Source: Prinia subflava
Lineage: Eukaryota; Chordata; Aves; Passeriformes; Cisticolidae
Length of the DNA stretch: 64,000 nucleotides
Direction of reading: 5' to 3'
NCBI RefSeq assembly: GCF_021018805.1
Contig: NC_086258.1
Coordinates: 8,719,081-8,783,080 of the forward strand
Below are positions 22,101 to 34,100 of the stretch, one piece after another. A program made the translations under genes and the position numbers. Position 1 is the first letter of the stretch. The number at the start of each line of letters is the position of its first letter. Below the pieces are notes generated by a model that saw only the letters and a list, made by a program, of their open reading frames with translations, did not search any database and was not told the origin of the DNA.

Positions 22101-25100
22101 ATTACACCCCATGGAGAAGCACAAATCCACCCATTTTCCTCTCTGATAAACTCTCACACTAAATAAAATCTGTCACAGTTTTGGGCTGGGAAGGTCCTGG
22201 GCTGCCCAGCTCTGTCCCAGAGGTGCAGGACATGGAGCAGCATCTCCTGTGGAAATCCCTCAGTCTGACCACTCCAAAGGTACAGGTGAGGCCAAGGCTG
22301 GAGCAATCCCAGGCAAGGCAAAACAAAGTCAGAACTGACTCCTAAGCCTCACACCCCTTGGCCATTTTCACCCGGATTCAGGAAAGCCATTAAACAAAGG
22401 CAGAAAGCTTCTTTGCAAGAACTAAACCACTTCCCAGCGCCCAACACCTGAGGCCACAGCCCACAAATGCACTGCAGAGCTTCCACCTTGGACCCACTGC
22501 CCACCTGGGACTCTGCAGAGAACCTCTCTCGGACACATTCCCACTGCCAAGCCTCATCCTGGGATCAGCACCCTGTTCCCATCTCTCTGTGGCACCTGAG
22601 AAACCCAGACCCCCAGCCAGCCCCAGCTGTGCCCCCGCTACACCAACATCTGCTGCCAGAGATCCCCTCAAGCCAACGCTCTGGTGGTGGCTTCTCCCAC
22701 AGCTTCCTCTGCCCCCACAGCAGCTCGGGATGCAGATCTTCAGACAGCGCCGCTGAGCCCCTCTAAAGCCTGTTAAATCCCCTCTGGGACAGAGCCCCAG
22801 AGGTCCCCAAACACCACAGCAGGTATTTCTGTGCTGGCCAAGTCGTGGCACACCCCTCAGCGATTCCACGGTCACCCAAACCTGGGTGGAACGTTCCTTT
22901 CGAAGGGATCTTTGCCCACCAAACCAAACCACAGACACCCAAGAGTCACCCAAAGGGCCAAACCTTGTCCCTCTGTCAGACCAGCTTCTCTCACAGCTGG
23001 TGTCCCCAGGGCAGTGACCTGCCTTTGGTTCCCCTCCTGTCCTCCAGGGATCCTTACAGACCTGACCCAATGCAGGATCAAGGGCTCTCGCTCCGGCTTT
23101 GTCCAGCCCTCCCAGGGGACAGCTGATGGGACCTGCAGGTGATGGACCCTGGTGGGTCTGGCACAGCAGATCCAGCTCAGGAGCTGCTCCCTGAAGGTGT
23201 CTGACGAGTGCCCAGGGCAGGGATGAGCGAGGACAGCAGTGGGTTCAGGGGTAACACAGCAGTTCTCAGTCACCCCTCAGAGCGCGCTGCCTCGGCACCT
23301 AAACGTGCCCACCACAATTCCACCTTATTTCAGGAAGGACACAACCTGGAGATGGAGTGACCTGACCATGTCCCACAGTAACAGAGCAGGGACAGGACCC
23401 AGCAATCAGTCCCCAGGAGCAAATTCCTCCCTGTGGACAGTCCTTAGAAATCTGTGCCCCTGCCCAAGCAGGCGCTTTACCTGCCCCAGGTGCAGCAGTT
23501 ACCCATTGCCACACATCTGTGCCCCCGTGCCCTGCCCTGTCTGCCTGTCCCAGCCTGTCACCGCTCCTTACCTCTGCTATTTTCAAGGCAGCCAACCTCC
23601 AAAAGTCCAGGCAGGAGCAGGGCTGGTGCTGCTGGTGACCACCGGTGCCAGGAGCACCTGATCCAGGGCTGTGTCAGTCCCCTGCACACGGCTTTTCTTT
23701 ATCCTGCACCACCCCACACCTCACCCCGGTGAATTCACTGAGGGAGCTGCACCTCTGGCACGGCCACAGCCTCAAACCCCAAAAACATCAGGCACTGAAC
23801 TTCCCAAGCTCACCTGGAGAAAGGAACCGAGGGGGAGGTTTGCAGAGAGGCAAGCGGGGGCTGCAGGAGAGGAGTGGAAGGAAATCCCTGGCTGAAATCC
23901 ACAGCCTGTTTTACCAGGAGATGAAATACCTGGAGAATCGTCCCTGTGCTCCAGTGTGGGGCTGTCCCTGTCCCCAGCCACCAGCTCCTCGGCTGGAGTC
24001 TCCACTCCTCGTCAGCTTCAGAGGCAGCAGAGCTGTAAAACTCGCCCGGTCTTTGCTCAGGACACCACTTCCCTTTCCGTGCCCATCCCCTGGCGCTGCT
24101 GCCACGCTGGTGACAGAGTGACAGACACTCCGTGTCCACACCCTGAGCACGGCCGGGCTCAGGGACCCCCCGGCCCCCCTCTGCTGTGAGACACAGCACA
24201 CCCGCAGCAGCCCCAGCACCGCTGCAGCTGCAACAATATTATTAACAAAAAGTTCACACCGGGGCTACCTGAAAACTTTAAACCCGCGAGCACACACGGC
24301 ACATCCCAGCCCGAGTGAATCCTCCGCGTCTCCGCATCCACCTCCTCCTGCTCCTCCCGATCCAGCCTCTCATTTTTTCAGAGAAAAAAGAAAACACAAA
24401 CAAGCCCCGAGTTTCCCTCACTGACCTCAGCAGGCGGCTCTTCCCCGGGCTCCGGCTCTCACATGTCCGCGGGCAGGAGCGCTGCGGGCGCGGGATGCGG
24501 GCGCGGGATGCTCCGGCTGCCCGGGGCTCCGCCGAGCGGAGCGGGCTCTGCGCGGAGCGATGTGCAGAGAATGTCGCGATGTGCAGAGAATGTCGCCGGC
24601 TCCAGTGACCCGCTGGGTGCGAGCCGAGGCTTAAAGCGACAGCCCCGCTGCCACCTCCTCCCGGAGCCGCTCCGTGCCCTGGCACAACGCGGGGGGGGGC
24701 TCCGGAGAGGGCTCCTCTCTCCCTCACCTCGCTGCCACGATCCTCCCGTTATTAGATGATGCTCTTAAACACACAGTGCAGCTACGTGAATATTTAGCTT
24801 TCCTTCCACCTCCTCACCTCCCACCCGCCACACTCACTTTACCTTAAAAATAGATTGGGATCGATTCTCCCAAACTACATCTGCAAACACGCTCGGCTCC
24901 GCAGGCACAGGCACCGCGGCAGCAAACGCTCTGTGCACGCACAGACACACTCTGATCGTTTGGATTTAAAGCACCAAAATACTGAAGGACCATTTTTAGC
25001 TCCTGATAGTCCTCCTGCTCCTTGTATTATTAGATATGTGTGGTTTTTTTGTCCTATTGCAAGAGCCGAGGCTGCTCAGCCATAAGCATCTCTTGATTTA

Positions 25101-28100
25101 AATGTAACACCGCTCGACAGAGGGGAATTTCTAATTGCAACAGGGTTTTAAACAGGGAAAGATGGAAATGCCACGCAGCAGCCAAAGAGCTGCTCTTACC
25201 TCATGTCTGTGAAATGGGAATTACATGAAATGGGGCACTGGGAAGAACAGCACTTTTCCAAAGGGGCAAAATGGGGACAGAGCCCCACTGGCACTCCCAG
25301 CTCTCTGTCCACACTTGTCCTTCATTCTCATTTTTCACTGGAGAAGTAGGAAATGTCTTTAAGCTGAACAAAAAATGCAGCTTTGGGGAACTGCCCGTGC
25401 TATTCCACACCAGTAAATTAATTTCTAGGAGTCACACAGTAATTTCCAGAGAAAGATGGAAACTGTGTGGGACCTGAGATCAGGACTCCTGGCTCGGTAC
25501 CTGGCTGAAGAGGAAAAGAAGGGTTGAGGGAGGGCAGGGCACAGGCACAGCTCCTGTGAGCTCAGTGCTGGTGCTGCAGCCCCCTTCCCACTGGGGCTGG
25601 GCTCAGGGGATCCCATGGATGGAGAGGAACAGGGAATGAACCCTGATCTGAAGAGCTGAGCAGCCTTTGGAGAGCTCTGAAAGGGGGAATCTGCAGCTGG
25701 CATAGGGGGAAATGCAGAAAATGGGTGTAACAGAGGGACAGAGCCCACACAGAGGAGGTCGGCGCTTGGAACAACATAAGGAAATGACATTTTCCCTCTG
25801 AGTTTAGGATGCAGTGAAGAATAAGGAGTGAGACATCTGTGATCTGCAGAGACACAACCTACAACGTCAGGTTGGAGCTCAGGGAGCTGAGCATGCCCTG
25901 GGCACACGTGTGCCCTGCACTGTGCTGTGCCCAGCCCCTGGCACAGCCCATCCACACCCTGCCCAGGATGTGCACACGCTTCCCTTGGAGCATGAAATTA
26001 TCACCCTCACTTGGACTGTTTTCAAAGATTTTTTTTTTCCCTTTAAACAACTCGCCCACTCATCCCTATAAACGCCGGTGCTAAAAGCTGGTTCTGTTGT
26101 TAAGATTTCAAATAACTCGGGTTTTATTGTTCCAAACAAAATCTAAATAACTCACCCACACTCCCTCCTTCCGAAATACAGTAAGTGCTGACCTGTTGGG
26201 ACCGTGCCCTGCTGCCACACACGGCTCAGACACAGGCCTGAGGCTCAGCAGAAGGTGACAATATCATTTCTGATTGCATTTGGAGGGAGCCCCGGGGGTG
26301 TCTGGCTGAAGTGTTACTGCCACCTCTGCTGCTTGCAGTGCTGATCTGACTGTCTGGAAGCTGCTGCTGCCACCACGACCAGATTGGGCCACTTTGTGCC
26401 ACAAGCACATTAATACAGGATTTACACTTTTTCCTCAGCTACACAACAACCTGTCCTGAAATCACAGGTCAGTCCAGTCCTCACCGCTGAGACCAGTGGG
26501 AATTACTCCTGGTTTCTCTAGGCATTCAAACAGTCCTCTGCAGTTAATGTAGCAACTTTTCCACGTGGATTTTGACAGCATTTACCAGGCTGGATTTCCC
26601 TGGCACTTAACAGAAACACACCAGCCTGGATTTGGCACTTGGAGCTTATTTTACTAAATAAGGACACAGGGTAGAAGCATTCTCATTCTAGGTCAGTGTC
26701 TGCAGAAGATAAGTGGCTACAAAGGTCAGTCTGGCCCACCAAAAACCTGGGGGATCCCTTAAACACCAAAACTGGCAGTGAACCTGAACTGCTGTTTGGA
26801 ACAACTCAGCTTGGAGGTGCATGACAACAAGCAGTCAGTTTTTGGGGTGTAGCTCTCCCCAGGGCTGTGGTACCTGGCTGTGCACACCAACACACACCCA
26901 AGCAGCAAAACACAGGGGTCTGGGTTTGGCCACAGCTCATTGCAGTGATTGACTCTGCTCTTGCAGAGGGGTGGAACCAGGACCCTGCTCAGCCGTGGAG
27001 TCTCAGCTGAGCAGCACTAATTTGCTAAACTGAAATAACTCTGTTGCTTGAAAGGGTATAACCCATATTCCCAATTAATTAGCACAAGGTTAATATGTAG
27101 AGCACTTTCTCTATCCACCTCCCCGCTCTGAGCCCCACAGAGCAGGGCAGGTGAGCTCCTCTTTGGTGATGGAGACAGTGCAAAGGTGCAGCTGCAGAGA
27201 TGCCCTGCTCTCCCCATCCCCTGCACTCCCTGGCTCCTCACATTAGAACCTCCTGACAGTTTGCTTTGAAAACGCTCTGCAAAAAAAGCCTGCTCGTCTC
27301 TGGATTGCCAAAACTGTGCTGCTTTCTTGAATCAGACTTTTTATTTAGACACCTACTTGCTCTGAGCACAGCGAGGTTTGAAGAAGGAGCTGAGCAGATG
27401 CAGCACCTTCCTCAGGGGTGCTGGGGATGGGGGAAGTTGTGGAGCTGTGCACACCCTTCCACATCAGCACCCATAACAGATCCAGCCTGCACATAAACAC
27501 CCCTCGCTCAGCAAACGCCCAGATCTTAATTATTATTTACTCACACCCCAGCAGTGCCTGAAGGCCGCGTTCGAGATCAAGGCCTTGTTGTGCAAGGCAC
27601 CCCACAAAACACGAAATCCTGGCCCTGCTGGGGCAGAGAGGGTTCCTGGGGCTGGTACCTGTGGGTTTGCCACTGCAGCCACGTCTGTCTGACCTGCTCA
27701 GGAGAGTTGAAACAGGCAGGACAAAAATCACACAAAGGCAGGAGCAGCTTCTCCTATCAGCCAAAAGCATCTCCTGCCCTGGTACCTGCTGCTGCAGAGG
27801 GCAGGGTGAAACTACACAAACTACACCCAGTTTGGGGTTTGCTCCACATGACAGTGCCCAGGGAACACTGGGATTCAGGTGGCTTTAGATACAGGTAAAA
27901 AATCCTCCTGGGACTTTCCTGCACCCAGGCACAGGCAGTGCCCAGGCCCTGCCGGCTCTCCAGACAGAGCTGCATCGATTGCTCTGCAGGGAGCTGGAAC
28001 CTCCCCTGGGGCACAAACAGCACGATCCAGGATGGAAAATGGGATCCATGGGATGGTTTGGGGCCCTGCTGGAATTGCACATCTCCCCAGGGGAGCCTCT

Positions 28101-31100
28101 CCAGCCATCCCTGCACTCGGAGCACTTCACTGGGCTGGGCTCTGCCAGGGCTCCTGGGGCCACACAGGGAATGAGGGGCTCTGAAAAACCATTATTTGGG
28201 TTTTTTTAGATTAATTGGTGTTAACTGCCTAGGGAGGCTTAAAAATAGCACCGCTAATGGGAAATGTGGATGCTGAAGGTGATGTGTGAGCAGAGGCCAC
28301 GTTAACCTGACACAGGCTGTGCACAGCCTGCAGCCAAAAACCACAGACTCCTCCTGTCCAGGGACCCCTTCTGTCCAGGGACACCTTCTATCCAGCTGGG
28401 AATTGCTGCCTGCACCTCTAATTCTGCCACCCTCAGCTGCCTTCACACTCACCTGGGCACAGGAGAACCCTCCTGCTGCCACGGCAGGTTTTATCAGGAG
28501 AGCTCCATGAAACAGCCCTTAAACCTTCCTGTGATTTATGGATTCCCATCCTCCTCCTGCAGCCATGGGGACCCTCAGCCAGCTCCCAGGGAGCCTCAGT
28601 TTCCTGCACCCTAAGTAGAGGTGCAAGGACAGCTCAGGGAGACCCCAAACCCTCTGCTCATCCCAAGGTCACCCTCAATCCAAAGGAGAGGATTGCATTG
28701 ATGGGATCCATCCAAAAGCAGTGACATCAGGAACAACCTGTCCCCTGAGGAGGTCACTGCCTCCTTGAACCCTCCTCTCTGACCACAAACTCCAGGGATG
28801 GAGCTGCTGGTGCCAGTGGAGGCAGCAGGGTGGCCTCTGGGCAGGATGCCCCAGGAGCTGCTCTCTGGGGATGATTTGGCCTCCCCAAAGCTGGGCAATT
28901 ACAGCCAAAACCCAAACCTGCCCCAAGGCCGTGCTGTGTTTGTGTCCTCTGGGGGAGCCTCCAGCTGTGCCCAGCAGCTGAGAACAGCCACAATCAAAGA
29001 TAAGGCTCAGACAGAACTGGGCTGGTTCTACAGCTCTGTCCTTCAGTGAAACCCAGCAAACATAACATTAGCATGCACTTCCTGGTTTAAAATATAATTT
29101 ACATAAAGAGAAACACAAGTTATTGGTCCAGAAAGGATTCTTTAGGTAGCCCCAGCAAGCACAGCCAGACCATGATCCCTTCCCAGCACAGGGATCTGCT
29201 GGATCCATCCATGCCAGACCCCACCAGCCACAGCTGGGAGCTCGGGGATGGTTGGCAGGAAAATCAAACACAGCCCCTTTGTCATTTGGTGACCCCCTTG
29301 TCACCCCAGCTGCAGGGATTCGAGCCCAGTTAGACTGATTTACATCCAAAGAGAACCTGGGCTAGGATATTTTTTAAGCTCTCCTGCCATGTGAAGTTTA
29401 ATAAATGCCAGAGGCCAGAACTGTGAAGGTACAAAGTGCCCCAGGCATGATAGAGACCCAAGAAAGGAATGAAAAGTTCTAGATTTTGAGAGAAATCAAA
29501 CATTTGGAGGTTTATCACTCTGGGTTTGGCTTCAGTTCATCCTTCTTTTTTTTTTTTTTCAGAGCTGTTCTCTTTAAAGTGACAGTTTCTAGGAAATGGT
29601 GAGTGTAACATCTCTCTTACTGTCTCATCCCACTTGATGGCTGACAGTTTGCCGGGAGAAAAGGTTGTGCAAGGAGCAAAGCAGACCTCAATTATGGCTT
29701 CAAAGTGCCAGTAACTGCAAACTCATTTACAGTGAGTCAAGGGGAGAAGAATGGATTTGGAGGGCTTGGCTTGTCACCTCCAGCCTGGGTCATTGACCCT
29801 CAGACCTCCAACACGAGTCTGCTAGGTGACCTTGGACAACCAGCTCGGTTTTTACCTCCTTCCTAAAGCAGATTCCTCTGGTAAGAGGCTCTTTCTTACA
29901 ATTTCCTAGCTCCAGAGCTGGCCTCCTCATGGAACCAGTTAAGGATGGAATATGAAGCCCCTGATCCTCAATCTGAGGGATCAGAGAAACATCCAGACCC
30001 TGGGTGTCCTTGGTGTCACCCCTGCAGATGCCAGGGCTCTGATGCCCTCCTGCACGTGGCACAGCCCGGGGTTCTTCCCCCTGTGCGTGGCTGATGCACA
30101 GGCACAGGCTTGTACAAATCCTGCCTCCCATGCACACAGCTCAGCTTTGATCCACAGCCTGACCTCAGCCTGGGAGGAGGGAAAAGCAGGGGAAACACAG
30201 AAAGAGGTGTGCAAACAACAGCAAAATCCTAAAGGCAGGGAGATCAGGGACACCGGTCCCTGCAGCCTGTACAGACACTGCCCTGCCCCAGGGAGCTCAG
30301 GGAGGTTTCCTGCCCTCTCAGGAAGGGTCATTCCTGCGTTCAGTCCCGTGGATCTGCCCCTCAGGAAGGGCCATTCCCAAGTTCAACCCCCCAGGCACGA
30401 CACTCGCCTGCAGCAGAGCCAGCTCTGCCCTGCCTCCCTCTCACTCACACAGGCTCATTGGATAATTACAGAGAAAACCAAGGCAAATCCCAATTTTAAT
30501 GCCATTATAAAACAGAGAGGGGGAATTCATTACCTGGCAGCTGTTAATATTCAAGGAAGAAAACTGATAATTTGCCTCTGAGGCAACGAATGCAGCAGAG
30601 GCAGCACAAGCCAGAGAACGCTGCTGCCTCCCCCCACCATCTCCGTGCAGCCACTTTTTGCAGAGGTTTTCTAACCCCACGTTTGTTTCCCTGCCTCCCA
30701 TTACCAAAGTCCCACTGAATAATTACTGCCAGGGCTCTGCAGAACTCGTGAGAGCCTTGGCTCTGGCTCTGCTGCACCTCCAAGGTTTGGGAGAGCAGCT
30801 TTTACACCTCTCCTGGCTTGTGCAGCATCTGTGCAAGAAGCCCACCTGAGCCAGAGAACAGGAGGTAAAAGAAGGATCTTACAGCTTAACAAAGAGACTC
30901 AGAGAGAAAGACAGGTCAGACAATGTAAAATGACTCTGGGGAGACACCCCTGACTGCTTCTCCCAACAGCCCAGATCCCTGAAGAGCCTCTCCATACCTG
31001 TCAGGCTCGAGCTCTCCAGGTTTTCCTGCACATCCTGCCTCCAGCTAGGAAACAGCACAGCCTCCCTGCCCCGAGCACTCTGCAAGGTCCCACCAGCTGA

Positions 31101-34100
31101 ACAGGAAGATAAAGCACTCCAAGAACAAGCCACAGCTCCGTGTTTACCTGCTCACTTCCAAGAGGACTGACACCACCACAGCAGCCTCCAGGTGTCATAG
31201 GAACAGTCTTAAATTTAGCAGCAGCTGCCTTTCTTCTCTCCCTGGCTCTGGCTTCTCCCTTCCTCTCCACTCCCTGGCTCTCAGAGCACGTTTACACCAG
31301 AAAGTCTGACCAGCACTAATGGCATAATTATAGCCCTGGAGCTGAGCAAACGTGGAGGCTGTGGGGGGAAGGAGGGTGTGCTTTGCACTGCCCCTGTGTT
31401 GTGGGATTCACACAGCAGGGAGATGAAGCAGGGACCCACCTGGTGTTAAAACAGAGGGGAGGTGCACAGGAACCACAGAACAGCAAAGGCTGCCTGGTGT
31501 AAACGCCAGGTTCCAGCTCCAGAGGGAATTGGGGAAGCATCAATCTCCCCTCAAACAAGACAAGGCAACCAGGGAAATGATGCTGTGGGGCCAGAACCCC
31601 TGGAACTGATCCATCCCTGCAGCCCAGCATCCATCCAGCCCATGGTGCAGCTCCCAGGGGAGTCACAGGGGTGGATGGGGACACCTGACAGCCAAGAGCT
31701 GCCTGGACAACCCCGGACTCAGCAGGGACAGGCAGGATCCTCTGGGTCTGCTCCCTGCCACTGACCCTCAGAGGGTCACCCATGAGCATCCTGCAACCCA
31801 ACAATCCCCTGATAAATCCTGAGACAGAAAAGAACTCTGGCAACTTGCCTCTGGGGCGGGGATGTATGACCTACAAAAAAAATTCCTTTCTTTTATGGCT
31901 TCTCACTGTAATCATAAAGAAGGCCTTATAAAAACATTCGTCCCAGGCAATGTTTGGCGATGCAGAGTGCTTGAAAATCGTTCAGTGTCTAAATACATCA
32001 GCAACCCATCCCTGCAAGTCGTCACTGCAATCAGACACAGCTCCTCTTTCTCCTGACTATAAATGGGCCTGGCTGAGGACAGGGTAGGGACAGGTCTGGA
32101 GAGTGAGGAATCCTCCCTGGGAAGGGAAGAGTCCAGAGGATCAGGACCATCTCCAGAGCACAGATCCAGAGAGAGCTGGGTTTGATCCTTGTCTCACCCC
32201 ATGGGTTTTACTCCAGTTATTGGACCTTGACACAATAAAGTGTTTTAGCCCTTGAACTCTGGCTCATGCTCAGCCCCAGCCACCTCAAAGATCTCTGACC
32301 TTAAACACAGGCCCAGAATTGGGGCAGGTCCCCAGGAAATCCTTTCCAGAATACACAGCCCCTTTCTTCTGTGGGCCCTCTCCTTTTTGCACAGAGGAGA
32401 GTGAGGGACACAATCTCTGATATTTCTAAAGTGTTAGAAAAATCCCATCCTTCCAGTAACCTTCAAAAAAAATAACCTCCTAAAAGACATCTGCTCCCAA
32501 GTCAAACCCAAGCTGGAACATTCTGACCTTCACCACAGTGGAGAGAGGGGTTAAATTTACGAGCAAGCCTTTGATGTCTGCAAGCTTCATGTAGTACAAA
32601 ACCTCTGCTTTGATGTTCCTTCTAAGAGAGAGGAAACTCAGAAGGTGTGCACTGCACGAGTCCCAGGGAGGGATTTGGATGTGGCTGCCCACACCTGCAG
32701 GCACAGGGACAGAGCTTTAATGCAGCCACTTTTGCTGCAACAGAGCAAAAACGTGACCAAAAGCACCTCACCCTCGTCAGCCTCTCCCAGAACAAATCCT
32801 CTTTTGCTGTGAAGAGCCAGGCACAGCCCTGAGCTCCCCATGGGGGCTGCACACCTGGGCTCAGGTGAGCACCACCCTGTCCTGCCCATCCCCAGACCTG
32901 GCAGGGGTCTCCTCCTAGCGACCACCAGCCACGGCTGGGACATTCCCCCACTTCAGGGGGTCCTGGAAGGGTAAGGAAGCCCCTCTCAGCCCCAGCAGGG
33001 CCATGAGCATCACATTCCACAGCAGCCTCTTGCACGGCCCTGGCAGGAAGGTTGAGGCACAGGGGGGACCTGCCACGCTCTCCTACCTTCCGCAGCACCT
33101 GGGCCATGGCTTCTCCCATCCAGCCCAGCATCCCCACGGCTCTCCCCGCACGCTGAGCCCTCCTCTCAGGGCCCGACAGAGCTGCCAGGAGGGACAGGCT
33201 CCTCTCCATCCCCTGCTCACTCCACTTTGCCCTGCCTCCCCTCCGCCGCCTCCTCCCATGGGGAGTTTCCCAGCAGCTCGGTAATTAGCAGCATCATCAC
33301 CCATGCTAATAACAACCACCACCGGCTCCTGCCATCCCAAGCTCAAACAACTTTACAGCCATCATCACACGCCTCTGTAACCCCCCCGGGGGAGGCAGGC
33401 GAGCAGCATTACCCCATCACACCGCGGGGAAGAGGGAGCAAACAACAGCCAGGGGATGGGTGGTGAATGCAGGAGCTCTGAGTCAGCCCCTGCACATCCC
33501 CACCCTGGATGTCCCCCCTGCACCTCCCTGTCCTGGGTGTCCCCCCTGCACCTCCCTGTCCTGGATGTCCCCCCTGCATCGCCCCACCCTGGATGTCCCC
33601 CCTGCACCTCCCTGTCCTGGGTGTCCCCCCTGCACCTCCCTGTCCTGGATGTCCCCCCTGCACCTCCCCACCCTGGATGTCCCCCCTGCACCTCCCCGTC
33701 CTGGATGTCCCCCCTGCACCTCCTCGTCCTGGATGTCCCCCCTGCACCTCCCCGTCCTGGATGTCCCCCCTGCACCTCCCCACCCTGGATGTCCCCCCTG
33801 CACCTCCCCACCCTGGATGTCCCCCCTGCACCTCCCCACCCTGGATGTCCCCCCTGCACCTCCCCGTCCTGGATGTCCCCCCTGCACCTCCCCATTCTGG
33901 ATGTCCCCCCTGCACCTCTCCACCCTGGATGTCCCCCCTGCACCTCCCTGTCCTGGATGTCCCCCTGCACCTCCCCGTCCTGGATGTCCCCCCTGCACCT
34001 CCCCGTCCTGGATGTCCCCCCTGCACCTCCCCGTCCTGGATGTCCCCCCTGCACCTCCCCACCCTGGATGTCCCCCCTGCACCTCCCTGTCCTGGGTGTC

